A stretch of 64,000 bases of DNA, taken from NCBI GenBank assembly GCA_029011315.1, contig JAQXLA010000017.1:62001-126000 (forward strand), in the 5' to 3' direction. The position numbers were made by a program, and so were the translations under genes. Numbering within the stretch: the first letter of the stretch is position 1; each line of letters starts with the position of its first letter. The stretch comes from Desulfovibrionaceae bacterium. Its GTDB lineage: Bacteria; Desulfobacterota; Desulfovibrionia; Desulfovibrionales; Desulfovibrionaceae. The notes below the pieces were generated by a model, which saw only the letters and a program-made list of their open reading frames with translations, did not search any database and was not told where the DNA came from. Of the stretch, positions 35,106 through 43,406 are shown piece by piece.

Positions 35106-35122
35106 AAAGAACCGTATGTTTA

Positions 35123-35151
35123 TTGCCAGATTTTCCGAAAAGCATTATGCT
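35123..35151 (+). promoter_or_regulatory. Promoter of the universal stress protein gene
   Basis: TTGCCA (35123-35128), 17-base spacer, TATGCT (35146-35151), 43 bases before the ATG. Confidence 0.6.
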
Positions 35152-35193
35152 TAATAATGCAACAACTTATGAACTCTTTCGGAGGAGATTATC

Positions 35194-35640
35194 ATGCGTT
35201 CTGTGAAGAAGATTATCTGTGCCGTTGATCTTTCTGATCAAAGCCGAAAGGTTGCTGAATACGCCAACATGATGGCGAAGCTGACTGGAGCTGACCTGCT
35301 TGTAGTCTATGCGGCTCCGACTCTTACCCAGTATACCGGATTCCATGTTCCGCCGAATACGATTGACAACTTCGTCGGAGAAATCGTTTCCGGAGCAGAA
35401 CGCTCAATGCAGGATTTCGTGGCTGAAAATTTCAACGAAATCAAGGCCACCGGCAAGGTCGTAGTGGGATATGCCGCAGAAGAGATCCTGAACATGGCTG
35501 AAGAGGAAGAAGCTGATATGATTATCATGGGAACGCGCGGCCGCAAGGGGCTCGATCGAATTCTTTTCGGATCCGTAGCAGAAAAGGTTGTCAAAAACGC
35601 TTCGTGCCCTGTGCTGACGATTCGTCCCTGCAGCGATTAA
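35194..35640 (+). CDS. Universal stress protein (UspA family, ATP-binding type)
   Basis: Small cytoplasmic nucleotide-binding protein of the Usp family, induced by stress in many bacteria. The 148-residue single domain begins with IICAVDLSDQSRK and ends with the ATP-binding signature G-x2-G-x9-G-S in MGTRGRKGLDRILFGSVAEKVV, then PVLTIR. This places it in the ATP-binding subgroup. The start follows GGAGGAG. It is a single-gene unit with its own promoter and a strong terminator. Confidence 0.93.
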   Translation: MRSVKKIICAVDLSDQSRKVAEYANMMAKLTGADLLVVYAAPTLTQYTGFHVPPNTIDNFVGEIVSGAERSMQDFVAENFNEIKATGKVVVGYAAEEILNMAEEEEADMIIMGTRGRKGLDRILFGSVAEKVVKNASCPVLTIRPCSD

Positions 35641-35664
35641 GATTAGCTTCCGTTATAAAAACTT

Positions 35665-35700
35665 AAGGGCGTTCCCCATCATACGGAACGCCCTTTTTCT
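35665..35700 (+). terminator. Intrinsic terminator of the Usp gene
   Basis: AAGGGCGTTCC / GGAACGCCCTT with a 9-base loop and T5 on the plus strand. Confidence 0.9.
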
Positions 35701-35713
35701 TAGGAAAACGCCT

Positions 35714-36700
35714 ATGCAGGACGACACGCTGCTGTCCGTAGAGCACCTGACGGTATCTCTGCAACAGGATTTTCGTACAATTCCCCTGATCCATGATGTT
35801 TCGCTGTCTGTCAAAAAAGGCAAGGTCCTCTGTATCGTTGGCGAATCCGGATGCGGCAAAAGCTTAACCGCTCTTTCCATTTTGCGTCTTCTTCCGCAAT
35901 CCCTCACCATGACCTCTGGCAGCATACGCTTTGATGGCATCAATCTCCCCGATCTCTCTGATCAGGAAATGCGACATCTTCGAGGGCGGAAAATCGGTAT
36001 GATTTTTCAAGAGCCGATGACGGCTCTGAATCCTGTCCTGACCATTGAAGAGCAAACTGTCGAAGCTTTGACCGCTCACGGGCTTCTTCCCTCTCAAACA
36101 GGCCGTGCAGAAGCCATCAGACTTTTGCGAGAAACGGGGATTCCTGCTCCGGAAAAACGCCTGTCCGACTATCCGCACAGATTCTCCGGAGGCATGCTTC
36201 AGCGAGTCATGATTGCCGCGGCACTGGCCTGCCGTCCAGATCTGATCCTTGCCGATGAGCCAACGACAGCTCTTGACTCGACTGTTCAGGCTCACATTCT
36301 GAAGCTTCTCTGCGATCTCGTCAAAGAACGTCAAATGAGCCTTATTCTGATTACGCATGATCTTCAGATTGTGAAATCTATCGCTGATGACGTCGCTGTC
36401 ATGTATGCAGGCTACGTGCTGGAACAGGCTCCTGTATCCGCGCTGTTTACAGAGCCCCTCAGCCCATATACCCTGGGTCTGATTCAATCCAACCCTTCTT
36501 TTTCCTGTCTTCCGGGAAAAAGCGCGCGTCTCCATGTCATTCCCGGTTCCGTTCCACCTCCATCACGTCTTGCTTCAGGATGTCCGTTTCGGGATCGATG
36601 CTTTCGCAGTTCTGCAGATTGTCTCCGCCTTCCTCCTCTGCTGTCTCACCTCGACGGGCACCTTGTCCGCTGCGCACATCCTGGAGGTTTTTCATCTTGA
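35714..36700 (+). CDS. Peptide/nickel ABC transporter ATP-binding protein (OppD/DppD type), orphan
   Basis: ATPase of a peptide-type ABC importer. The 328-residue protein has Walker A GESGCGKS (near residue 44), Q loop FQEPMTALNP, signature FSGGMLQRVMIA, Walker B LILADEPTT, the H loop THD, and the C-terminal oligopeptide-transporter extension with the Cys cluster CPFRDRCFRSSADC...CAHPGG, which can hold an iron-sulfur cluster. The partner genes (binding protein, two permeases, OppF) are not adjacent: upstream is the Usp gene with its terminator and downstream is grpE. It is either split from its operon or serves a system elsewhere. Confidence 0.9.
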   Translation: MQDDTLLSVEHLTVSLQQDFRTIPLIHDVSLSVKKGKVLCIVGESGCGKSLTALSILRLLPQSLTMTSGSIRFDGINLPDLSDQEMRHLRGRKIGMIFQEPMTALNPVLTIEEQTVEALTAHGLLPSQTGRAEAIRLLRETGIPAPEKRLSDYPHRFSGGMLQRVMIAAALACRPDLILADEPTTALDSTVQAHILKLLCDLVKERQMSLILITHDLQIVKSIADDVAVMYAGYVLEQAPVSALFTEPLSPYTLGLIQSNPSFSCLPGKSARLHVIPGSVPPPSRLASGCPFRDRCFRSSADCLRLPPLLSHLDGHLVRCAHPGGFSS

Positions 36701-36765
36701 CGGATTGCCATCTCGCTCTGTAATCTGCTACGGATAAATATTGTTTAATTTCAAGGATGAATACC

Positions 36766-37323
36766 ATGTCAGAAAATGAAAACAAGACGATGAACAATGA
36801 TGAAATGACAGAAAATGAAGCGCAAACTGCAGAAAAAGCGGATAAATCGCCCGAAGAACTGTGCCGGGAACTGTGCTGCCCGACATGTAATGTCAAGGCC
36901 GAAGCTGAGGACATACGGCTTCGGGCTCTTGCGGAAATGGACAATTTCAAGAAGCGCCTGCAGAGAGACTATGACGAACGGATGCAATACGCAGCTGAAA
37001 AAGTGCTTGCCGATCTGATTCCCTCTCTGGACAGCCTTGATTTGGCAATCCGCTATGCGGATCAGAGTCCGGCAAGCAAGGATATGCTGACCGGCATTAC
37101 AATGACTCGCAAACTGCTACTTGATGCTCTCAAACCACACGGATTTGAACGGATCGGCTCTGAAGGCGAAGCCTTTGATCCTGAAATTCATGAAGCCGTA
37201 GCCTATGAAGAACGAAATGATATGGATGCCGGATTAGTCAGCACACTGCATCAATCCGGATACAAACTCAAAAACCGCCTGCTGAGACCGGCAAAAGTCT
37301 CCGTCAGCAAAAAAGAAGAATGA
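36766..37323 (+). CDS. grpE: GrpE nucleotide exchange factor
   Basis: Exchanges ADP for ATP on DnaK in the Hsp70 cycle. The 185-residue protein has a charged N-terminus, a long coiled-coil helix (about 45-100, with LRALAEMDNFKKRLQRDYDE) and the C-terminal beta domain with FDPEIHEAVAYEE and VSTLHQSGYKLKNRLLRPAKV. A Cys cluster CRELCCPTC precedes the coiled coil, which is unusual for GrpE in general. ATG 36766 is chosen since AAGGA lies 8 nt upstream; the ATG nine bases earlier touches the ribosome site. dnaK is not nearby. The stop overlaps the mlaE start (ATGA). Confidence 0.93.
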   Translation: MSENENKTMNNDEMTENEAQTAEKADKSPEELCRELCCPTCNVKAEAEDIRLRALAEMDNFKKRLQRDYDERMQYAAEKVLADLIPSLDSLDLAIRYADQSPASKDMLTGITMTRKLLLDALKPHGFERIGSEGEAFDPEIHEAVAYEERNDMDAGLVSTLHQSGYKLKNRLLRPAKVSVSKKEE

Positions 37324-38468
37324 ACGTTTCACCTTCAATCAGAGAAATCCGCGAAGGCAACCACTGCACTATTGTGCTTGCCGGATCCTGGAGCATTTAC
37401 GGTACAAAAAACTCTGACTCTGCGGCAATCCCAGAAGCAGATCGAATTGTTGTGCGTCTGCAGGAGCAAAAAGCTGATGCCGTCATTTTGAAAAACGGCG
37501 GCATCAGCGCATGGGATTCTTCTCTGATCAGCATATGCCTGAAAATCATACGTGCTTGCGACAGCCTCGGGATTTCAGCAGATGACTCTGATCTTCCCGA
37601 TGGCGTCCGGAGCCTGCTCCGTCTGGCATTGGCGGTTCCTCCACGGAAAGATGCTGAACACGCCAGAAACAAAATCCGCATCTTGGAACGGCTTGGTCAT
37701 GCCGTGCTACGGATTCCTGAAATCAGCAGGAATACGCTGGAGTTTCTTGGAGAAACCACGCTGGCCGTAAGACGACTGATTACAGGCCGATCTGCCTGCA
37801 CGGCGGAATCTATTTGGTCCTGCCTGCATGAAGCAGGGTCATCGTCTCTGCCTATCGTATCGCTCATCAGTCTTCTGGTTGGACTGATTCTCGCTTTTGT
37901 CGGTGTCATTCAGCTCAAGATGTTCGGTGCTCAGGTCTATACGGCCAGTCTGGTTGCCATAGGCATGACGCGCATCATGGGTGCGATCATGACCGGAATC
38001 ATCGTGGCGGGACGAACCGGAGCTTCCTATGCGGCTGTTATCGGAACAATGCAAGTCAATGAGGAAATTGATGCGCTCAGAACGCTTGGAATTTCTCCTG
38101 CCGACGCGCTGGTTCTTCCCCGGGTTCTCGCACTGACCTGCATGACCCCTTTGCTTGTCATTTATGCCGATTTCTGCGGCATGCTCGGCGGATTTCTCGT
38201 AGGCGTAGGCGTACTGGGACTGAATCCTGTTGAATACATGACCTTTACGCAAAAGGGATTCATGTTTATCAATCTTGGCGTTGGCGTGTTTCACGGCGCT
38301 GTTTTCGGCTTTATCATTGCCATGACCGGATGCTATCAGGGATTGAAGTGCGGAAGAAATGCGGAAGCTGTCGGTTTGGCTACAACATCTTCCGTAGTTT
38401 ACTCCATTGTCGGCATCGTACTGGCGACTTCCATCATCACCGTTATCTGTAACATCCTGCAAATCTGA
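37320..38468 (+). CDS. mlaE: MlaE-family lipid ABC permease with N-terminal STAS domain
   Basis: Inner-membrane permease of the Mla/MCE phospholipid transport system, which moves lipids between inner and outer membranes. Of 382 residues, the first 115 or so form a STAS-like domain (IREIREGNHCTIVLAGSW...ISAWDSSLISICLKII); in E. coli this function is the separate MlaB, and the fusion is common in other phyla. The rest is the MlaE domain with six helices, GRTGASYAAVIGTMQVNEEIDALRTLG and the conserved GCYQGLKCGRNAEAVG near the end. The start lies inside the grpE stop; the stop overlaps mlaF. Confidence 0.92.
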   Translation: MNVSPSIREIREGNHCTIVLAGSWSIYGTKNSDSAAIPEADRIVVRLQEQKADAVILKNGGISAWDSSLISICLKIIRACDSLGISADDSDLPDGVRSLLRLALAVPPRKDAEHARNKIRILERLGHAVLRIPEISRNTLEFLGETTLAVRRLITGRSACTAESIWSCLHEAGSSSLPIVSLISLLVGLILAFVGVIQLKMFGAQVYTASLVAIGMTRIMGAIMTGIIVAGRTGASYAAVIGTMQVNEEIDALRTLGISPADALVLPRVLALTCMTPLLVIYADFCGMLGGFLVGVGVLGLNPVEYMTFTQKGFMFINLGVGVFHGAVFGFIIAMTGCYQGLKCGRNAEAVGLATTSSVVYSIVGIVLATSIITVICNILQI

Positions 38469-39259
38469 TGAACGATCCCATTATCCATGTTGAAAATCTG
38501 ACCGTTGCCTATGGAAGCCGTGTTGTTCAGGGCAATTTGACGTTCAGTATCCAAAGCCAGGATGTGTTTATCATCATGGGTCCCAGCGGATGCGGAAAAA
38601 GTTCCCTGCTTCGTGTTCTTGTCGGGTTGCTTGAACCGGCTGGAGGAGCCATGTTCTACGGTGGAGAAAATTTCTGGCAGCAGACAGAAGAACGCCGTCA
38701 GGAGATTCTCGGAGGTGTCGGACTGCTGTTTCAGAATGGAGCACTGTGGAGTTCCATGACGCTGGCTGAAAATATTGCCGTTCCGCTTACCCGCTATACG
38801 AAGCTGACGCCCCATGAAATCCGGGACATCGTAGCCCTCAAGCTTTCTCTGGTAGGTCTTGCTGGCTTCGAAAACTATTATCCCTCAGAAATCAGCGGTG
38901 GCATGCGCAAGCGAGCCGGCTTAGCCAGAGCACTGGCTCTGGATCCGAAAATCGTGTTCTTTGATGAACCCTCCGCAGGTCTGGATCCTCTCAGCGCCGC
39001 ACGTCTTGATGAACTGATTTTGGAGCTGAAAGAAAATTTGGGGATGACCGTTGTCGTTGTCACTCATGATCTTGACAGCATTTTCACCATCGGCAACAAC
39101 AGCGTCTTTCTCGATACGGACACCAGAACTATGCTTGCCTGCGGCGATCCCCATGATCTGCTTCATGATGCGTCGCATCCGGATATCATGCAATTCCTGC
39201 GCAGGGGCGGCAATTTTTCTCCGAGGGGAGGTTTTCATCATGGCCCAAACAGCAAATAA
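38468..39259 (+). CDS. mlaF: MlaF-family lipid ABC transporter ATPase
   Basis: Cytoplasmic ATPase driving the MlaE permease. The 263-residue protein has Walker A MGPSGCGKS (near residue 38), signature ISGGMRKRAGLARALAL, Walker B KIVFFDEPSAGLDP and H loop VTHDLDS. The start ATG overlaps the mlaE stop (TGATG) and the 3' end overlaps mlaD by 20 bases, indicating coupled translation of the whole operon. Confidence 0.93.
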   Translation: MNDPIIHVENLTVAYGSRVVQGNLTFSIQSQDVFIIMGPSGCGKSSLLRVLVGLLEPAGGAMFYGGENFWQQTEERRQEILGGVGLLFQNGALWSSMTLAENIAVPLTRYTKLTPHEIRDIVALKLSLVGLAGFENYYPSEISGGMRKRAGLARALALDPKIVFFDEPSAGLDPLSAARLDELILELKENLGMTVVVVTHDLDSIFTIGNNSVFLDTDTRTMLACGDPHDLLHDASHPDIMQFLRRGGNFSPRGGFHHGPNSK

Positions 39260-40220
39260 GACCGCTATCGGAGCATTCGTCGCGGGCTCCATCACACTTT
39301 TGATCGCGGCTGTCATATTTTTCGGATCCAATCGCCTTTTTGCAAGCAATCTACAGGTTGTCTTTCTCTTCGACTCTTCTATCGCTGGACTTTCCGTCGG
39401 ATCCCAAGTGGTCCTGAAAGGTGTTCCCATAGGTCGAGTCAAAAAGATTCTGGTCAAACCGGATTTCAACAATCTGGAATACACCATGCCGGTTATCGCC
39501 GAAATTGATCTGGACAACTCCGATCAGAGCATGATGGACGATCCAGAAAGGGAACTGAATATCCTGGAACGGCTAATCGCCAAGGGGCTTTATGGCAAAC
39601 TGGGCGTACAAAGCATTCTTACAGGGCAGCTGCTCATTGAACTCCAGCTTGCTGAAACCCCTCCGGAAGTTCCTCTGAAAATGCGCCTGTATGAAAAATA
39701 TCCCGTCATTCCAACCAAAGCCTCGATTTTGGATGAGGCTATTACCAAGCTTTCCTCCATTCCTGTGACCTCCATTGCCAAAAACATGCTGGAAATTTCC
39801 GAGAAATTGAATGCTGTCCTCGACTCTATCAATCAGTCCGAAATGGTTCCCCATCTGACCAGCATTATTCAGCGTCTGGATCATATCGCACAGGAATCAC
39901 AGAAATTGCCATCAGAAGTGCAAAAGACGCTGGCTTCCGTCCGGTATCTGTCCACGTCTACCGGACAGTTCTTCAAAAATACAGAACAGAATTTCGGAGA
40001 TACCTCAAGGTACCTTCAGAATTCTCTCAAAACTGCGTATGACGCCATACAGCATATCGAAAAAATTCTGGTCTCCGTATCCTCATCGATGAATCCGAAC
40101 AGTCCAATGATGTATTCTCTGAACACATCTCTCCAGGAAATTACCGCTACCGCCGAGGCCATCCGGGAATTAACGCAATTGCTGACATCCCGTCCAGAAG
40201 TCCTGATTCGAGGCAAATAA
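39240..40220 (+). CDS. mlaD: MCE-domain lipid-binding protein (MlaD family)
   Basis: Periplasm-facing, membrane-anchored ring-forming subunit that receives or donates lipid. The 326-residue protein has one N-terminal helix (about 10-32), an MCE domain (about 38-118, with SIAGLSVGSQVVLKGVPIGRVKKI), and a long helical region (about 185-320) that could form the coiled-coil barrel seen in extended MCE proteins. The start ATG 39240 follows GGGAGG by 8 nt; a longer in-frame ORF covers the end of mlaF and is rejected. It is longer than E. coli MlaD (183 residues), closer to PqiB/YebT-like single-MCE types. Confidence 0.9.
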   Translation: MAQTANKTAIGAFVAGSITLLIAAVIFFGSNRLFASNLQVVFLFDSSIAGLSVGSQVVLKGVPIGRVKKILVKPDFNNLEYTMPVIAEIDLDNSDQSMMDDPERELNILERLIAKGLYGKLGVQSILTGQLLIELQLAETPPEVPLKMRLYEKYPVIPTKASILDEAITKLSSIPVTSIAKNMLEISEKLNAVLDSINQSEMVPHLTSIIQRLDHIAQESQKLPSEVQKTLASVRYLSTSTGQFFKNTEQNFGDTSRYLQNSLKTAYDAIQHIEKILVSVSSSMNPNSPMMYSLNTSLQEITATAEAIRELTQLLTSRPEVLIRGK

Positions 40221-40245
40221 CTCTTTTTACAGCAAGGGACATAAC

Positions 40246-40863
40246 ATGCGTACGTATCGGATCCGCTTCATTATAAAAGCCCTGTTGCCCGTTCTTCTTT
40301 TCATGATGTCAGGCTGCATGACACGCAGCTCCATTCCATCCTATTATATGATGCCGACAGAAGATCCTGTGCTTCAACCGGAAAACAGAACGGCAACAGG
40401 ATTACTGGTCTCTGTGGGACCTATCATGATCCCTGATTATTTGAAAACCCGTTCCATTGCCATGCGCAGCGGCGCAGAAAGCTCCATAGCTTATGAATCG
40501 GATCATCTGTGGAGCGAAAGCATGGAAAGCGGCATCACTCGCATTCTTTGCAATACGCTGTCCGCATCTCTATGCAAATCCGGAGGCATGGCTGTGCCTA
40601 TGCAGTCCAGAGGCGACGCGACAGTCCGCTTAAGCATCTCTATTCTTCGTTTTGATGGCATTCCTGGAGGGGATACGGTGCTTGATGCAACGTGGACATT
40701 ATACGGTAAGATGCATGAAACAATAGCGACGGGGCGTTTCTGCCAATCCATGCCTTCAGGAAAGGATTTGGAAAGCATGGTCAGAACTCATGGAGCATTG
40801 ACGGCTCAGCTTGGCTACACATTGGCACAAAAAATTCTCGGTCAATCAGGCTCCCTCTTGTGA
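40246..40863 (+). CDS. ABC-type transport auxiliary lipoprotein (PqiC family)
   Basis: Outer-membrane lipoprotein partner of MCE systems. The 205-residue protein has a lipoprotein signal peptide with lipobox MSGC (Cys24), a short disordered stretch with the YYMMP motif typical of this family, and an alpha/beta domain ending in helices. It lies 25 bases after mlaD, in the place where the E. coli mla operon has mlaC. In pqi-type systems PqiC is the analogous partner. The operon ends with a long palindrome at 40867-40916. Confidence 0.82.
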   Translation: MRTYRIRFIIKALLPVLLFMMSGCMTRSSIPSYYMMPTEDPVLQPENRTATGLLVSVGPIMIPDYLKTRSIAMRSGAESSIAYESDHLWSESMESGITRILCNTLSASLCKSGGMAVPMQSRGDATVRLSISILRFDGIPGGDTVLDATWTLYGKMHETIATGRFCQSMPSGKDLESMVRTHGALTAQLGYTLAQKILGQSGSLL

Positions 40864-40866
40864 TGC

Positions 40867-40916
40867 GCATACAGAAAAGCCGGATGCGTCAGGCAACGCA
40901 TCCGGCTTCTGTATGC
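40867..40916. terminator. Long palindrome between the PqiC-like gene and prfA
   Basis: An inner stem of AGCCGGATGCGT / ACGCATCCGGCT (40878-40889 and 40896-40907) is extended by outer arms GCATACAGA / TCTGTATGC, giving over 20 paired bases. It separates two converging genes. There is no long T run on the plus strand; the minus strand has TTTT inside the stem. Confidence 0.6.
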
Positions 40917-40930
40917 AGAAATCAAGCCTT

Positions 40931-41998
40931 TTATTCAGCCTGTGCCTTCAAGGCCTCAGTCTGCGCAAATGTGACCAGGGCATCGACCAGTTCCTGAATT
41001 TCTCCCTCCATCACTCTATTGAGGGAATACAATGTCAAATTCACACGATGATCAGTCACACGCCCCTGAGGGAAATTATAGGTGCGAATGCGTTCAGAAC
41101 GATCTCCAGTTCCAACCATAGAACGTCGGGCATCAGCCTGTTCAGAATTCCGACGTTCCTGCTCTGCCTGCAGCAGTCGAGAATACAAAACCTTCAGAGC
41201 CTTTGCCTTATTCTTATGTTGCGATTTTTCATCCTGACAGGTTACCACAAGCCCTGTGGGAATATGCGTCACTCGAACGGCTGAGTCCGTAGTATTGACA
41301 CTCTGTCCTCCCGGACCGGATGAGCGGTACACATCGAAACGCAAATCTTCCGGACGAATATCAATATCGACTTCCTCGGCTTCCGGCATGACCGCGACCG
41401 TTGCCGCAGAAGTATGAATACGCCCCTGGGATTCCGTAGCGGGCACGCGCTGCACACGATGCGTTCCGGACTCAAATTTAAGACGGCTATAAACTTTTTC
41501 CCCGGAAATCAGAGCGATTATTTCCTTATATCCTCCGGAATCCGATGGGCTTTCACTCATAATCTCCACTTTCCAGTGCATCAGTTCCGCATAACGGCAG
41601 TACATACGGAACAAGTCTGCAGCAAACAGAGCCGCTTCCTCGCCGCCGGTTCCTGCACGAATTTCAAGAAGGATATTTTTTTCATCCAGAGGATCAACAG
41701 GAAGCAGCAGCACTTTAAGCTCATGCTCCAATTCTGGCAGTTTTTCCTCGATCTGACGTATTTCACCGTGTGCCATTTCCCGAATATCCGCATCGGAATC
41801 GCTAAGCAGCTCTTTATTTTCTTCAAGCTGCTGCTGCAAAGAACGATAGCGGCGGAAAGTTTCGACAACCGGCTTCAAATCGGCAAACGCCTTAGTCAGT
41901 TTGCGATATTTTTCCTGATCATTAAAAATATCAGGATCCGCCAAATCCTTTTCGAGATCCATATAATTGCGTTCAAGGCCTTCAAGTTTTGCAAACAT
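40931..41998 (-). CDS. prfA: Peptide chain release factor 1
   Basis: Reads UAA and UAG stop codons and triggers peptide release. The 355-residue protein has the GGQ loop in [23 protein letters not shown] and the anticodon-like region (PAT type) in [17 protein letters not shown], which marks RF1 rather than RF2. The ATG at 41998 follows CGGAG. It starts 3 bases after the stop of the DUF1385 gene, so the two are in one operon with rpmE upstream. Confidence 0.96.
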   Translation of the reverse strand: MFAKLEGLERNYMDLEKDLADPDIFNDQEKYRKLTKAFADLKPVVETFRRYRSLQQQLEENKELLSDSDADIREMAHGEIRQIEEKLPELEHELKVLLLPVDPLDEKNILLEIRAGTGGEEAALFAADLFRMYCRYAELMHWKVEIMSESPSDSGGYKEIIALISGEKVYSRLKFESGTHRVQRVPATESQGRIHTSAATVAVMPEAEEVDIDIRPEDLRFDVYRSSGPGGQSVNTTDSAVRVTHIPTGLVVTCQDEKSQHKNKAKALKVLYSRLLQAEQERRNSEQADARRSMVGTGDRSERIRTYNFPQGRVTDHRVNLTLYSLNRVMEGEIQELVDALVTFAQTEALKAQAE

Positions 41999-42001
41999 GG
42001 G

Positions 42002-42955
42002 TCACTCCGATTGAAATGTATCAGCATCTGCTTTTCTGTGCAGCACGGTTCCTATCGCAGCTACGGCAACTTCTTCCTGTGCGAAATCAGGCTCCCACGC
42101 CGTCAATCTCTGCAGAGCCAAACCTGGCGCACGCAGAACGGGCCCCCAAAAGGAATGCGTCAACCGTGAAGAAAAACGTACGGCTTCATAGGCCACAGTA
42201 CTGATGGGAATAAAAAGGAACAGCTTCAGCAGCATCACGATGCCATGTCGGACAAGAGTGTCGTCCGTAGACCACACGCTCAGAAAAGCCGGCAAAAAAA
42301 TGGCATGCAAAGTAATGGCTATTCCCATAACCAACAGCAAAAACGTCGTTCCGCATCGAGGATGAAGACGGGAACAGCCCAACGCCGCTTCCGCATTCAG
42401 CCCCATACCCAATTCATAGGCATGAATAGCCTTATGCTCTGCGCCATGGTACCGGAATACTCTCCGTATTTCCGGAAAGCAGGCAATGCCTGCAATGTAG
42501 CCGATAAAAATAAGCAGCTTAAACAATCCGTCCCATAAATGAAAAACAAAGCCATTCATGCTACCGCCGATGCCTAGTGTTTCCATTCCAAGAGAAAGCA
42601 GATGCGGCGCCACAATAAAAAGGCCTGCTGTCAACACAATCGAAAGCGTCATAGACAGAATCAGCTGCCCTGAAGAGAGAGAGGGTTCATCCTCCGCAGA
42701 CGAAAGTTCAGCAGAACGATTCAATGCCTGAATGCCGTTTATCAATGTTTCCACAAGCAATGGAAATCCCCTGACAAACGGTTTATTCATCCACGGATGC
42801 CGACTGATGCGAAACCATGGGCGCACTTCTGTTGCAATGCTGCCGTCCGGACGACGCACAGCAAGCGAATATTCATCGCCTCTGCGCATCATAACTCCTT
42901 CTATAACCGCCTGGCCACCTATGGACGGACAATCTCTGCCCTGATTTTCAGACAT
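42002..42955 (-). CDS. DUF1385 family membrane protein
   Basis: Function not established; homologues are often next to prfA and prmC, and may act as metal-dependent membrane enzymes. The 317-residue protein begins with the family hallmark GGQAVIEGVMMRRGD and has four to five helices (about 105-130, 140-165, 200-222, 235-260), with the conserved ACFPEIRRVFRYHGAEHKAIHAYE and CSRLHPRCGTTFLL. The His/Glu/Cys pattern in these motifs suggests metal binding. The ATG follows GGAG by 6 nt. It is followed within 3 bases by prfA. Confidence 0.9.
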   Translation of the reverse strand: MSENQGRDCPSIGGQAVIEGVMMRRGDEYSLAVRRPDGSIATEVRPWFRISRHPWMNKPFVRGFPLLVETLINGIQALNRSAELSSAEDEPSLSSGQLILSMTLSIVLTAGLFIVAPHLLSLGMETLGIGGSMNGFVFHLWDGLFKLLIFIGYIAGIACFPEIRRVFRYHGAEHKAIHAYELGMGLNAEAALGCSRLHPRCGTTFLLLVMGIAITLHAIFLPAFLSVWSTDDTLVRHGIVMLLKLFLFIPISTVAYEAVRFSSRLTHSFWGPVLRAPGLALQRLTAWEPDFAQEEVAVAAIGTVLHRKADADTFQSE

Positions 42956-42968
42956 GACGTCTCCGGTA

Positions 42969-42999
42969 TAAAAAAGCCTCCCGAAATATTACGAGAGGC
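42969..42999 (-). terminator. Intrinsic terminator of rpmE
   Basis: On the minus strand GCCTCTCG pairs with CGGGAGGC and is followed by T6. It lies between rpmE and the DUF1385 gene and may act as a partial terminator. Confidence 0.7.
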
Positions 43000-43064
43000 C
43001 AGAACAAACAGTATGGATTCGGTCTGTTGTCCCGCGCTGAACGCAGAACCAGAGACCTGCCGTA

Positions 43065-43277
43065 TTACTTGTTGCTGAATTTAGCGTACTTCTTACGGAA
43101 ACGGTCAATACGGCCGGCCGTATCAAGAAAACGCTGTTTGCCGGTAAAAAACGGATGGCAGTGAGAACAGATTTCCACATGCACATTTTCACCCTTGGTC
43201 GAGAAGGCTTCAACTTCAAAGCCGCAGGCGCAGGTGATTTTTGCTTTATAAACGGTAGGATGAATTTTATCTTTCAT
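43065..43277 (-). CDS. rpmE: 50S ribosomal protein L31 (zinc-binding type)
   Basis: Bridges the large and small subunits. The 70-residue protein starts [16 protein letters not shown] and has the four zinc-ligand cysteines C16, C18, C37 and C40, so it is the C+ (zinc) form; a zinc-free paralogue may exist elsewhere. The ATG at 43277 follows GAGGAG; the longer in-frame ORF is not supported. It is followed by its own terminator and then the DUF1385-prfA pair. Confidence 0.96.
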   Translation of the reverse strand: MKDKIHPTVYKAKITCACGFEVEAFSTKGENVHVEICSHCHPFFTGKQRFLDTAGRIDRFRKKYAKFSNK

Positions 43278-43406
43278 GATCAGGCTCCTCAATAAAATCG
43301 GACTTCGATTTATACTAAAACAAAATAATTTTGGCAAGGGGAAACCTGCTGCAGTCAGGAGTTTCTTCAAAGCCCCGAAGAGATTTTCCCCTTTTCTCAC
43401 AAGATT

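Noticed and set aside
39051-39239. Upstream extension of the mlaD frame
   Set aside because: Overlaps mlaF in another frame; the ribosome site and N-terminal helix place the start at 39240.
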